Positions 36,460 through 45,073 of a stretch of 64,000 nucleotides of DNA are shown in pieces. Each line of letters opens with the position of its first letter. Within the stretch, counting starts at the first letter, position 1. The notes below the pieces were generated by a model. It saw nothing but the letters and a program-made list of their open reading frames with translations, had not been told where the DNA came from and made no database searches. The translations under genes were made by a program, and so were the position numbers. The stretch spans positions 2,592,641 to 2,656,640 of the forward strand of contig CP022585.1 in NCBI GenBank assembly GCA_002243285.1, read 5' to 3'. This stretch comes from Candidatus Fluviicola riflensis (lineage in GTDB: Bacteria; Bacteroidota; Bacteroidia; Flavobacteriales_D; Crocinitomicaceae).

Positions 36460-37133
36460 GGAGTATCAATAAACGTATCTGACCGCTTATTCTTGAAATA
36501 ATACGACATCCCGAATCCGACTATGAGCGATTGAGCGGGTTTATTGAGATCTTCTTCGGTGAAACCACCCAATGTTTGTAAACCTACATGATATGGTTTA
36601 AAATCGTAGCCACTGATGTTATAACCGATGATCCAGCGATAAGCAACAGCCTCATCCGAAGCAAGTACCAATGAAATAGTCGGTTCTACAAACGCAGCTG
36701 TTACGCGCTGAATTCCAGCTTCACGGGTAAGATCGGTCACGAAAGAAGTTTGGGCAAGGCCGCCTTTACAACCTATTTCGAGCGCCAGACGTTCTGTTTG
36801 CCATTTGTGCCATCCGGCTTCGATGAATGCGCCATACGTATGTGCTCCGCCGTTCATTTTCACGGGAACTTTAAATTCACTGATAATGTAATAGCTGTAT
36901 TTCGGTCCGGCGGCAACGTACCAATCACGGGCAAATTTATACTGCACTTTCGGCTGCACATTCACCAAACCGTTGAGATAGGCACGATAAGCTCCGTTTG
37001 CTCTGCCAGAAGGTAACGCCAGCTCCATGGTGATATTGACTTTATCATCACCGATTTGCGCAAGGCTTGTATTCACAAAACCAAGCGCAACAAGTACGAA
37101 GAGCATTCTTCTGGTATATTGGGAGCGTTGCAT
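36453..37133 (-). CDS. Probable outer-membrane beta-barrel protein
   Basis: The 226-residue protein, starting at 37133 (MQRSQYTRRM), has a signal peptide ending SLAQ. The mature part alternates polar and nonpolar residues and ends YFKNKRSDTFIDTPE without a strict C-terminal Phe. Stretches such as VQYKFARDWYVAAGPKYSYY and AYGAFIEAGWHKW look like barrel strands. It resembles small Bacteroidota barrel proteins (outer-membrane-beta-brl type), but the family is not clear. ATG at 37136 is an alternative. Its stop lies in the palindrome. Confidence 0.6.
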   Translation of the reverse strand: MQRSQYTRRMLFVLVALGFVNTSLAQIGDDKVNITMELALPSGRANGAYRAYLNGLVNVQPKVQYKFARDWYVAAGPKYSYYIISEFKVPVKMNGGAHTYGAFIEAGWHKWQTERLALEIGCKGGLAQTSFVTDLTREAGIQRVTAAFVEPTISLVLASDEAVAYRWIIGYNISGYDFKPYHVGLQTLGGFTEEDLNKPAQSLIVGFGMSYYFKNKRSDTFIDTPE

Positions 37134-37235
37134 CATTTGTATCAAAGCTACTAATTTATACACTATAACGCTAAATCGTTTTTCAGATTGCACTTGCGGC
37201 TGATGATTCACCGGATTCCCTATATCATTCTCCCG

Positions 37236-37311
37236 AATTATGAATGCTGAATTATAAATTATGAAGATTGTAAGTGGTTTTACTTCATTGTACCATCACT
37301 TGATAATTCAT
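37236..37311. repeat. AT-rich dispersed repeat, copy B
   Basis: This segment has AATTATGAATG, AATTAT, AAGTGG..TACTTCA and ATAATTCATA in the same order as 83-152. It lies upstream of the DUF58 gene. A shorter relative, TTGATAATTCATAATTC, is upstream of the adenosyltransferase gene near 43377. Confidence 0.45.
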
Positions 37312-37430
37312 ATTTTTCCAATTGATAATTCTTTGAAAGAAAATCCAGACAAGTATCTAAAAACTTAGTTCTTTCCTAAATCCAATTAAAAATTCAACAT
37401 TAAACATTCAAAATTCCTTAATTTAGACCT

Positions 37431-38351
37431 ATGATTTCATCCATTCGTAAAGAAGACCTGGCCCGATTCGGCAACCTGGAATTACTGGCAAAACAAGTTG
37501 TTGAAGGTTTCATTACCGGATTACACAAAAGCCCGTTCCATGGTTTTTCGGTCGAATTTGCCGAACACAGGCTTTACAATACAGGAGAATCTACGCGTCA
37601 CATTGACTGGAAACTGTTTGCACGAAGCGAAAAACTGTTCACCAAAAAATACGAGGAAGAAACCAACCTGCGTTGTCAACTGGTGGTCGACACTTCGTCA
37701 AGTATGTTGTATCGCGGGAAAAACAACCTGTCAAAACTCGAATTTTCGATGCTTTGCGCTGCTTCCATTGCCGAACTGTTGAAACGTCAGCGCGATGCTG
37801 TAGGCCTTTCGTTGTTTGACACGAAGCTCGGTTTGCACACGCCGGCCAAATCATCGGCTGCGCACCACCGTTTCCTGGTTCATGAAATGGAAAAAGAACT
37901 GCGCGAATATTCCGACCAATCCAAAAAAGGAACAAACGCCATTCAGGCTTTGCACGACATTGCCGAATTGTGCCACAAACGCAGTTTGGTTGTTCTGTTT
38001 ACCGATTTATTGGAAGATCCGTCACAGTTAGACACCTTCATGCAGGCAGTGCAGCACTTGCGTCATAACAAACACGAAATTGTGATTTTCCATGTGATTG
38101 ACAAGCAAACCGAAGTTGATTTTGCGTTGGAAAACCGTCCGGTGAACCTCGTGGACATGGAAACCGGTGAAAAGATGAAATTGCATCCGATGGAAGTAAA
38201 AAAGGCCTACACTGATGCTATTCAAGCTTATTTCGCTGAAGTGGAGTTGAAATGCGCGCAATATGCCGTTGATTTCATGCCTGTCGATATCCAAAACGGA
38301 CTGCAGGATGTACTCACGAAATACATGCTCAAACGACAACGATTGTATTAG
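37431..38351 (+). CDS. DUF58 (vWA-like) protein
   Basis: The 306-residue protein has the DUF58 core: HRLYNTGESTRHIDWKLFARSEKLFTKKYEEE (about 47-78), then a vWA-like fold with DTSSSML (the MIDAS-like DxSxS, about 87-93). DUF58 proteins usually sit next to a MoxR AAA ATPase and BatA-type genes and help assemble or fold target proteins. Here no MoxR gene is visible, so it is an orphan or is served in trans. It is followed 34 bases later by the TonB_C protein. Confidence 0.85.
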   Translation: MISSIRKEDLARFGNLELLAKQVVEGFITGLHKSPFHGFSVEFAEHRLYNTGESTRHIDWKLFARSEKLFTKKYEEETNLRCQLVVDTSSSMLYRGKNNLSKLEFSMLCAASIAELLKRQRDAVGLSLFDTKLGLHTPAKSSAAHHRFLVHEMEKELREYSDQSKKGTNAIQALHDIAELCHKRSLVVLFTDLLEDPSQLDTFMQAVQHLRHNKHEIVIFHVIDKQTEVDFALENRPVNLVDMETGEKMKLHPMEVKKAYTDAIQAYFAEVELKCAQYAVDFMPVDIQNGLQDVLTKYMLKRQRLY

Positions 38352-38385
38352 CTTTACCCACAATTACCAAGTACCTGAAATCAAT

Positions 38386-39120
38386 ATGAAACGCTTCTTC
38401 TTCCTGATCCTTTTAACAATTTCCGGCTCTGCTTTTGGCCAAAAAATCTTCAATGTTTACGATAGTTTTACGCTTGAATTAGTTGATTCTGTTGAGGTGA
38501 CAACAAACAAAGATAAAGTGGAATCCACAACGGTTGCCTTTGGTATCTACATGGTGAAAAACGCAAAAAATGGAACGCAACTTACTTTCACCAGATCGGG
38601 ATATGAAACACAATTTTTTGATTGTTCCAACGATGAGAACGAATCTCATACGATCATTTTAGATCCGTCACAAGCTTTATTAAAATCGTACAGAGCAAAG
38701 CTCCCCTATTATAAGACACAAAGTTCGGTTACACATGAAAAGAAGTCTGAAAATGATCCTGAAACCGCAACCGATTTGAGTGAAGCGGAGCAAATTCCAA
38801 AAGACAGTATTTTGACTTATGTAGACAGTATTCCTGCTTTCCCGGGTGGTCAAGAAGCTCTAAAAAAGTATCTTAGTGAAAACATCAGATATCCGCAACA
38901 AGCAATTGAGCTTAATATTAGCGGGAAAATTTACCTGCAATTTGTGATCAGTAAAACAGGAGTTGTTTCAAGTGTGAGAGTTATAAAGGGAATCAATTTA
39001 CCAATGGATGCAGAAGCATACCGTGTTGTAAAAGCCATGCCGGATTGGACTCCGGGTCGTTTGAAAGGAAAAGCGGTAAATTGCTATTTTAATCTACCTA
39101 TCAGCTTTAAAATGTATTGA
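38386..39120 (+). CDS. Exported protein with a TonB C-terminal domain
   Basis: A 244-residue protein; start at 38386 (MKRFFFLILL) gives a signal peptide ending SAFGQ. A carboxypeptidase-like domain may fill the N-terminal part, followed by an acidic linker, then a TonB C-terminal domain (about 150-244: IPAFPGGQEALKKYLSENIRYPQQAIELNISGKIYLQFVI, W.PG..KGK.V). Many Bacteroidota have such TonB_C proteins that lack the ExbB/D-binding helix, so it is unlikely to be the energy-transducing TonB itself. Confidence 0.8.
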   Translation: MKRFFFLILLTISGSAFGQKIFNVYDSFTLELVDSVEVTTNKDKVESTTVAFGIYMVKNAKNGTQLTFTRSGYETQFFDCSNDENESHTIILDPSQALLKSYRAKLPYYKTQSSVTHEKKSENDPETATDLSEAEQIPKDSILTYVDSIPAFPGGQEALKKYLSENIRYPQQAIELNISGKIYLQFVISKTGVVSSVRVIKGINLPMDAEAYRVVKAMPDWTPGRLKGKAVNCYFNLPISFKMY

Positions 39121-39225
39121 TTTACTGGATGTTGATATAATTACTTAAGCGTATCTGGTTTTATCGAAAGCAATATTTATGACTACGATTAAAAACTTCC
39201 CACGGTAACTATTCCATTCTTTTAT

Positions 39226-39233
39226 TAATTTTG
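39226..39233 (+). promoter_or_regulatory. Promoter -7 box of the ABC exporter gene
   Basis: TAATTTTG matches TAnnTTTG in full. It leaves a leader of about 70 bases before the ATG at 39311. Confidence 0.55.
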
Positions 39234-39310
39234 TAACGCAATTACGCATTCGTTACCACACACACATTTTTACATTTCGTTTTACACGCATTTACTCAAA
39301 AAAACAACAC

Positions 39311-41065
39311 ATGAAATTATTATTATCCTACCTCAAACGTTACAAATCACTGGTTTTTCTGGCGCTTATCTTAGCCACGATCAACCAGGTTTTTTCACTT
39401 TTGGATCCTACGATTTTCGGGAAAATCATTGATTACCTCAACGGTTATGTCAGTGGCAAAAAGACAGTTTCGCAAGAAGAATTTTTATGGGCAATCGCCA
39501 AACTTCTCGGCGCTTCAATCGGCGTGGCTATGGTAAGCCGTATCGCCAAAGCGTTCCAGGATTATTTCACTAATTTGGTAATTCAGCGCATCGGGGCCGA
39601 CATTTATACCGACGGTTTAAAACACACCTTGCAAGTTCCGTTTCAGGAGTTTGAAGATCAACGAAGTGGTGAAACGTTGAATGTTTTACAAAAAGTACGG
39701 ACCGACAGCGAGAAATTCATCCTAAGTTTCATCAATATTGTTTTTGCTTCGCTGGTCGGATTGGTATTTGTAATGATTTACACCGCTACCGTTTTTGGCG
39801 GGTTGATTCCGGTGTACATTATTGCAGCCGTAGCGCTCGGATTAATCACCAGTTATTTATCGCGTCGGATCAAAAAAGTACAAACCACTATTGTGCGTGA
39901 AACCAAATTACTGGCAGGAAGCACCACTGAAAGTTTACGGAATATTGAACTGATCAAAAGTCTTGGGTTAACGAACCAGGAAACCACCCGGCTCAATGAC
40001 ACCACGCGCAAAATTTTGCAGCTGGAACTCAAAAAAGTGCGCGATATCCGCAGTATTTCCTTTATCCAGGGAACATTGGTGAACCTTACGCGACAAATTA
40101 TCTTGTTCATTTTGTGTTACCTCGTGTTCGGAAGTGTCTTGACTCCGGGACAAATCATCACGCTTCAATTTTTCTCGTTCTTTATTTTCGGGCCGTTACA
40201 GGAAGTTGGTTCCGTACTCATCAGCTACCGTGAAATGCAGGCTTCGATGGAAAATTTCGAGCAAATTGTGAATACACCACTCGAAGTAAAACCGGTAAAT
40301 CCGGCTCCAATGGGTTTTATAGAACGTTTACGTTTCGACAATGTCTCGTTCCGTCATAAAACAGCGCAATACGACGCTTTGACCAATATCTACTTTGAGG
40401 TTGAAAAAGGTGAAACCATTGCGTTTGTTGGTCCAAGCGGCTCAGGAAAAAGTACATTGGTAAAATTACTTGTAGGACTTTATTCTCCGCTCAACGGCGA
40501 TATTCACTACAACAACATCAGCGTCACAAACCTCGATAAAGACGAATTGCAACAACAATTAGGCTTTGTAACGCAGGACACGCAGTTGTTTGCAGGAACG
40601 ATCCGCGAGAATCTCTTGTTTGTAAAACCGGATGCTACCGACGATGAATTGGATCAGGCGCTGTCAAAAGCAGCTTGTGATAACCTCATCGAACGTAGTG
40701 AAAAAGGAATTGACACGATCATCGGTGAAGGCGGAATGAAACTCAGCGGCGGTGAAAAACAACGTTTATCCATTGCCCGTGCACTTTTGCGCAACCCGCG
40801 ACTCTTGGTGTTTGACGAAGCAACTTCTGCGCTCGATTCATTGACTGAAGAAGCTATTTCGAATACCATAAAATCGATTACCAATCAGAAAGAACACATT
40901 ACGGTATTGATCGCGCATCGTTTGTCGACTATCATGCATGCCGACCGGATTTTCGTGCTCGAAAAAGGTGTGATCATTGAAACCGGAAAACACGAAGAAC
41001 TACTTACCGAAAAAGGGTTGTATTACGCGATGTGGCGTCAGCAGATTGGGGAACGCAGAGAGTAG
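39311..41065 (+). CDS. ABC exporter (MsbA-like half-transporter)
   Basis: The 584-residue protein fuses a six-helix membrane domain (about 15-310) with an ATPase domain. Walker A is GPSGSGKS at 374-381, the signature LSGGE at 478-482, Walker B with D-loop FDEATSALDS at 501-510, and the H-loop in IAHRLST. It works as a homodimer or heterodimer to export a lipid, peptide or drug. No second half-transporter is near, so a homodimer is likely. Its stop codon lies in palindrome copy 3. Confidence 0.92.
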   Translation: MKLLLSYLKRYKSLVFLALILATINQVFSLLDPTIFGKIIDYLNGYVSGKKTVSQEEFLWAIAKLLGASIGVAMVSRIAKAFQDYFTNLVIQRIGADIYTDGLKHTLQVPFQEFEDQRSGETLNVLQKVRTDSEKFILSFINIVFASLVGLVFVMIYTATVFGGLIPVYIIAAVALGLITSYLSRRIKKVQTTIVRETKLLAGSTTESLRNIELIKSLGLTNQETTRLNDTTRKILQLELKKVRDIRSISFIQGTLVNLTRQIILFILCYLVFGSVLTPGQIITLQFFSFFIFGPLQEVGSVLISYREMQASMENFEQIVNTPLEVKPVNPAPMGFIERLRFDNVSFRHKTAQYDALTNIYFEVEKGETIAFVGPSGSGKSTLVKLLVGLYSPLNGDIHYNNISVTNLDKDELQQQLGFVTQDTQLFAGTIRENLLFVKPDATDDELDQALSKAACDNLIERSEKGIDTIIGEGGMKLSGGEKQRLSIARALLRNPRLLVFDEATSALDSLTEEAISNTIKSITNQKEHITVLIAHRLSTIMHADRIFVLEKGVIIETGKHEELLTEKGLYYAMWRQQIGERRE

Positions 41066-41100
41066 TAAGGGCGACTCGCGAGTTGCCCTTACTACCTCTG
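41056..41100. repeat. 45-bp palindrome, family P copy 3 (bidirectional terminator)
   Basis: A long inverted repeat centred between 41078 and 41079 (core ACTCGCGAGT, flank GTAGTAAGGGCG), with one G-T wobble at 41084 and one bulged A at 41061. It contains the stop codons of both convergent genes (TAG at 41063-41065, and TAG at 41092-41094 on the other strand). Confidence 0.82.
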
Positions 41101-42477
41101 GTGTGAGGCTTCCAACAAATCCAAAATAGTTTTTACCGGGCTGAAGGTTGTGCTTGGAATTTCCACAAAAAGGCTGTTCCAATGTGCCATGCTGCCGTTC
41201 CACAATCCGGGAAGTTCGGTGAAAAGAATTTCTTGTCCACGGTATTTTTTGTTGACGATGAAGTAATTATCAGGGTCACTGTACTGCATGAAATCAACTT
41301 TTGATCCGTCGTAAAGCTTACCGGAGCAAACCATCATTACCGGATTAAAATGCGTGGACTGGATCATTAAACGGTATTGATCCGGACGTGTATTGATTTG
41401 TGCTTTTTCGACAATTTGTTTTGAAATACGACCTTTTTCATGTACCCAAAAAGGTCCGCCACCGGGCAATCCTTCGTTGCGCACCATCCCGCAAACACGG
41501 ATCGGTCGTTTTAGTAATTCCACAATTTGGTCAAGCGGCAGGTTCAAATCATCTTCGTGGTAAAGTTCAAACGCATCATTGAGTTGACGGATCGCTTCAA
41601 ACGACGGATTCGCAATAATCGCGTTGACTTCAGCCTGAACAGCCAATAACAAACCACCTAACAATTGCTGCGTTCCGATGGCTTCTTCCGAATGATTCCA
41701 GTGTTGAACGTTATCGATGTTTTTGATAAAGATCACATCTGATTCCAACGCATTCAGATTACTGAGCAAGGCTCCGTGTCCGGCCGGGCGACGTAAAGGT
41801 TCACCATTTTCGCAAAACGCCGGTTCTCCTTCTTTTGTAAAAGCAAACGCATCCGTTTCCGGATTTTGCTCGCTGAACGAGATCATTGGCTGTTTCCCTG
41901 TCATTCCTTCCAAATCCTGCAGACGCTTGTTAATCAATTTCTGAAAAGCCGAACGAATCGTAAAATGAAAATTGCAGGTTTGATTCGCCACAGCGAGGCC
42001 TTGTAAAATATGTTCGTGAAAAGGATTCAACAGGAATGGCCCGTGCTTGTGAAACGGAATCAACCCCTTCGGTAAATGTGCCAATCCCATTCCGTTATCG
42101 TTCAGAATATAAGCCACAAACGTGTCAATTTCCATCGTTCGTTCGCTCAACTGGCGCTGCACTTCGGGCGGAAACTGGTAGAAAAAAGCAAAATCTTCAA
42201 TGTGATTCAAAAAGCGCTCAACCTGCCCACGGTTTTCTTCGGTAGGCGAAGACAGGAAATCGAACAAAAATTCAAACATACGCGAACCGGAACCGGAAGC
42301 AGGAATAAAATACGCTTTCGATTCGTCGGAATGGTGAAATAATTCTCTTAAACGTTTGGCATCTTCATCGGCAATCACCACGATTCCCTCGCCTAATTTA
42401 CAAGGTGCATGCAATAATAATTCCGGCTGAGCTTGCGCTATACGGGTTTGTTGTTCCTCAAGTGTAGTATTTGGCAT
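41092..42477 (-). CDS. DUF4301 family protein
   Basis: The 461-residue protein (ATG at 42477; 42486 is an alternative) fits DUF4301, a Bacteroidota family with a nucleotidyltransferase-like N-terminal motif PASGSGSRMFEFLFDF (about 60-75). Other marks are PKGLIPFHKHGPFLLNPFHEH and GGGPFWVHEKGRISKQIVEKA. The GSGSRM loop suggests NTP binding and sugar- or phosphate-nucleotide chemistry, but this is unproven. It is cytoplasmic and divergent from the methyltransferase gene. Confidence 0.8.
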   Translation of the reverse strand: MPNTTLEEQQTRIAQAQPELLLHAPCKLGEGIVVIADEDAKRLRELFHHSDESKAYFIPASGSGSRMFEFLFDFLSSPTEENRGQVERFLNHIEDFAFFYQFPPEVQRQLSERTMEIDTFVAYILNDNGMGLAHLPKGLIPFHKHGPFLLNPFHEHILQGLAVANQTCNFHFTIRSAFQKLINKRLQDLEGMTGKQPMISFSEQNPETDAFAFTKEGEPAFCENGEPLRRPAGHGALLSNLNALESDVIFIKNIDNVQHWNHSEEAIGTQQLLGGLLLAVQAEVNAIIANPSFEAIRQLNDAFELYHEDDLNLPLDQIVELLKRPIRVCGMVRNEGLPGGGPFWVHEKGRISKQIVEKAQINTRPDQYRLMIQSTHFNPVMMVCSGKLYDGSKVDFMQYSDPDNYFIVNKKYRGQEILFTELPGLWNGSMAHWNSLFVEIPSTTFSPVKTILDLLEASHQR

Positions 42478-42506
42478 TGAATGCAACTATTTTGTAGTGT
42501 TTTTGT

Positions 42507-42513
42507 TACTTTG
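42507..42513 (+). promoter_or_regulatory. Promoter -7 box abutting the methyltransferase start
   Basis: TACTTTG, one base short of TAnnTTTG, ends 4 bases before the ATG at 42518. It means the frame upstream (to 42497) is not translated and the mRNA may be leaderless, as for 14327-14333. Confidence 0.4.
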
Positions 42514-42517
42514 CACC

Positions 42518-43309
42518 ATGCAACACAGTCGTTCTTATTGGTCGTTCTTCCGTCAGGCAAAAGGTCGACATGGCGTTCATTCTCCGTTTGTTTTTCAACT
42601 AGTAGATACTTGCTTAACGACAAAGGTTGAGAAAAATTTTAACATACTTCGAAAAAAATGGTACGCCGGATTGAGACGCGATCGCGAACCGTTTTCCGTC
42701 ATCGATTTAGGGGCTGGTTCCAAACAATTGACCAAAACCCGTACCAAACAACAGTTGCTGAGCAATAGTTCAAGCAAAGGAATTTACGGCGATGTGTTGT
42801 ATCAACTGGCACATTGCTATCGTCCGGAGCATATCCTGGAACTGGGAACTTCATTGGGCATCGGGACTGTTCAACTGAAAATGGGATTCCCAAAATCGCA
42901 CATCATTACTGTTGAAGGTTGCCCCACTACTCTTTCCAAAGCCTGTCAATCGTTTGATTACTGGAAACTCAACGGTATTACTACGATCAATGCTTCTTTC
43001 AAAGAATTTCTGACACAACCCGTTTTCGTTCAATACGATCTCATTTTTATCGACGGACATCACGACGGAACCGCAACGCTTGAATACCTCGAGTTACTGC
43101 AGCAGCATTCGCATGAAGAAACGCTGTTCATATTCGACGACATTCGCTGGAGTGATGATATGTGGGAAGCCTGGAAAACCATCGTTATTGACGAACGTTT
43201 TCACGTAACCGTTGATTTGGGCAGAATGGGACTTGTTTGGCGCCGTCCGCAACAACTAAAGGAACACTTTTCCATCCGGCCTAAGATTTGGAAGAACCGA
43301 CTTTTTTGA
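42518..43309 (+). CDS. Class I SAM-dependent methyltransferase
   Basis: The 263-residue protein starts with RQAKGRHGVHSPFVFQLVD, a segment I recall from a Bacteroidota methyltransferase group, then a SAM-binding motif I at 106-120 (ILELGTSLGIGTVQL), motif II (ITVEG) and the post-motif IFIDGHHDG. The fold resembles Methyltransf_24, but the substrate is unknown. It is followed by a hairpin and the adenosyltransferase gene. Confidence 0.85.
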   Translation: MQHSRSYWSFFRQAKGRHGVHSPFVFQLVDTCLTTKVEKNFNILRKKWYAGLRRDREPFSVIDLGAGSKQLTKTRTKQQLLSNSSSKGIYGDVLYQLAHCYRPEHILELGTSLGIGTVQLKMGFPKSHIITVEGCPTTLSKACQSFDYWKLNGITTINASFKEFLTQPVFVQYDLIFIDGHHDGTATLEYLELLQQHSHEETLFIFDDIRWSDDMWEAWKTIVIDERFHVTVDLGRMGLVWRRPQQLKEHFSIRPKIWKNRLF

Positions 43310-43334
43310 GTTTCGTGAGTTTTTAAGTTTATTT

Positions 43335-43372
43335 GGTCCGAAGTGATTGAGGAACGAAATCTACTTCGGACC
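43335..43372 (+). terminator. Hairpin after the methyltransferase gene
   Basis: GGTCCGAAGT and ACTTCGGACC form a perfect 10-bp stem with an 18-base loop, 26 bases past the stop codon, followed by TTCATTG. The large loop and lack of a long T-run make it a probable but not certain terminator. Confidence 0.6.
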
Positions 43373-43410
43373 TTCATTGATAATTCATAATTCACGTTTA
43401 TCTTTACTAA

Positions 43411-43962
43411 ATGAAAATTTACACCAAAAAAGGCGATAGTGGCACTACCGGATTGATCGGTGGAACGCGTTTACCCAAGCATCATATTCGCATCGAATCG
43501 TACGGAACGGTCGATGAATTGAACAGCTACATTGGTTTGCTGCGCGATTTAATTGCTGATCAAACACTTGCTCCTGTATTACTTGAAATCCAGGATCGTT
43601 TGTTTACCATCGGTTCTCATTTGGCAGCAGATCCGGTAAAATCAAAAATGGAACTGCCAAAGCTTTCGGAGGCAGATGTGACTTTTTTAGAAACCGAAAT
43701 TGATACGATGGACCAGCAACTGGAACCGATGAAATTTTTCGTACTTCCGGGTGGCCATCCAACGGTTTCTCACTGTCATATTGCCCGTTGTGTTTGTCGC
43801 AGAGCAGAGCGTTTAATTGCACATTTGGCCGAAAACGAGCCTGTTGATGCGCTGATTGGAGCTTATATGAATCGTTTGAGTGATTATTTATTCATGCTTT
43901 CACGCAAACTAACCAAAGATCTGGGTGCTGAAGAGATGCCATGGAGGCCAAAAACAAACTGA
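43411..43962 (+). CDS. Cob(I)alamin adenosyltransferase (PduO type)
   Basis: The 183-residue enzyme transfers adenosyl from ATP to cob(I)alamin to make coenzyme B12. It has the PduO-type N-terminal KGDSGTTGLIGG (ATP loop) and the C-terminal RRAER motif (about 130-134) near the active site, with GGHPTVSHCHIARCVCRRAER. It probably serves methylmalonyl-CoA mutase or ribonucleotide reductase made elsewhere. The box TATCTTTA before the ATG (one mismatch from TAnnTTTG) may be its promoter. Next gene is DUF2795. Confidence 0.92.
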   Translation: MKIYTKKGDSGTTGLIGGTRLPKHHIRIESYGTVDELNSYIGLLRDLIADQTLAPVLLEIQDRLFTIGSHLAADPVKSKMELPKLSEADVTFLETEIDTMDQQLEPMKFFVLPGGHPTVSHCHIARCVCRRAERLIAHLAENEPVDALIGAYMNRLSDYLFMLSRKLTKDLGAEEMPWRPKTN

Positions 43963-44018
43963 TTATCAGTGCTTTGAAAAATAATTAAAAACATTTTTTT
44001 CTTTCCTTGCCAATGGAC

Positions 44019-44048
44019 TTGGATTTTTTGAAAATAAGATTATTTTTG
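44019..44048 (+). promoter_or_regulatory. Promoter of the DUF2795 gene
   Basis: TTG (44019-44021) and TATTTTTG (44041-44048) form a -33/-7 pair with a 19-base spacer, 28 bases before the ATG. Confidence 0.55.
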
Positions 44049-44076
44049 CGCAACAAACACTAATACTCTTTAGAAG

Positions 44077-44298
44077 ATGTACTGGACACTAGAATTAGCA
44101 TCATATTTGGAGGACGCTCCATGGCCTGCATCAAAAGACGAATTGATCGATTACGCAATTCGCGCAGGGGCACCATTGGAAGTGGTAGAGAATTTACAGG
44201 ATTTGGAAGACGAAGGCGATATTTACGAAAGTATTGAAGAAATCTGGCCTGATTATCCGTCAAAAGACGACTTCTTGTTTAATGAAGATGAATATTGA
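44077..44298 (+). CDS. DUF2795 family protein
   Basis: The 73-residue, strongly acidic protein matches DUF2795: MYWTLELASYLEDAPWPASKDELIDYAIRAGAPLEVVENLQDLEDEGD. It is a common, highly expressed small protein in Bacteroidota, with the acidic end IYESIEEIWPDYPSKDDFLFNEDEY. Function unknown. It has its own promoter and terminator. Confidence 0.88.
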   Translation: MYWTLELASYLEDAPWPASKDELIDYAIRAGAPLEVVENLQDLEDEGDIYESIEEIWPDYPSKDDFLFNEDEY

Positions 44299-44319
44299 GA
44301 AATTCAATCTCCTTGATTA

Positions 44320-44349
44320 AAAACCGCCCTGAATGAGGCGGTTTTTTTT
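44320..44349 (+). terminator. Terminator after the DUF2795 gene
   Basis: AAAACCGCC and GGCGGTTTT form a perfect 9-bp stem with an 8-base loop, followed by TTTTG. It lies 21 bases after the stop. Confidence 0.9.
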
Positions 44350-44393
44350 GTTTTCATTCATTTACCACGGCTGATGAGAAGTGCTAAATAGAA

Positions 44394-44520
44394 TTCCCAC
44401 GAATGCACGAATTATGGCGCCTAACGGACGCGCTTTATAATTGATATTATTAAATGTAATAGTTGTTATAATTGTCAGCGAGTGCGTTAGTCGAGCAAAA
44501 AATTCGTGCATTCGTGGGAA
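44394..44520. repeat. Fold-back element, family F copy 2
   Basis: A perfect 20-bp inverted repeat, left arm 44394-44413 (begins TTCCCACGAATGC) and right arm 44501-44520 (ends GCATTCGTGGGAA), encloses 87 bases. Inside, CTAACGGACGCGCT and AGCGAGTGCGTTAG form a second, imperfect pair. The right arm differs from that of 35917-35936 only by transitions. It lies between a terminator and a secreted-protein gene. Confidence 0.75.
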
Positions 44521-44591
44521 ACAAAAAGTCATATCTGCCAAGGGCAGATGAATTCATGGCAACCCTGAAAAAGAAATCCCGTTTTCAGTAT

Positions 44592-44963
44592 ATGAAACTA
44601 CTACTGATTAATCTTGTATTTTGTCTTGGGTTAGCTACACCTCTACAGGCCCAGGACACTTTACAGGATAGTCTTCTTGTTGTGATTCCAGCTCAATTCC
44701 AAACAGAAACGGGTAACCCTTTTTTGACATGGAAAGAAGAACCAAAAACGTTCGAATTTATTCTTTGTGACCGCTGGGGAGAAATCGTTGCTACAACGAA
44801 AGAAAATCCGCATTTCATCCTGGAAGATTTACTCAACACAACCAAAACCGAATTAAGGACCAATTCTACGTATTTCATCATTCTTAAATTTACCGGTGCA
44901 GATGGAAAAGAGCGAAGAAGTCAGGCTCAATCTCTTTACTTTGGTTTCTATTGTTCAGGTTAG
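44592..44963 (+). CDS. Small exported protein resembling a lone type B sorting domain
   Basis: A 123-residue protein; start at 44592 (MKLLLINLVF) gives a signal peptide ending PLQAQ. The mature part has FEFILCDRWGEIV and YFIILKFTGADGKER, which mirror the IYDRWGE and TWKIEFNGKRNGK stretches of the type B T9SS tail in the 1042-residue protein of this window. It thus looks like a sorting domain without cargo. The frame continues upstream through the repeat at 44472, but no start there suits a secreted protein. Confidence 0.6.
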   Translation: MKLLLINLVFCLGLATPLQAQDTLQDSLLVVIPAQFQTETGNPFLTWKEEPKTFEFILCDRWGEIVATTKENPHFILEDLLNTTKTELRTNSTYFIILKFTGADGKERRSQAQSLYFGFYCSG

Positions 44964-45073
44964 TAATCATCACTATTTCAGTAAAAAATGTACTTTTGAT
45001 AGTGTGTTAAGAATCGGATAGCTTGAACAATATTCCAACAACAATATCACAACCGAAAGGACGTTTTTACACT

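Noticed and set aside
42497..42517. A longer start for the methyltransferase
   Set aside because: The promoter box TACTTTG overlaps it, so translation should begin at 42518.
43335..43372. A cobalamin riboswitch before the adenosyltransferase
   Set aside because: I see only one simple hairpin, no B12-box sequence, so it is better read as a terminator.
44472..44591. A longer start for the small exported protein
   Set aside because: The extra 40 residues come from the fold-back element, and the signal peptide begins only at 44592.
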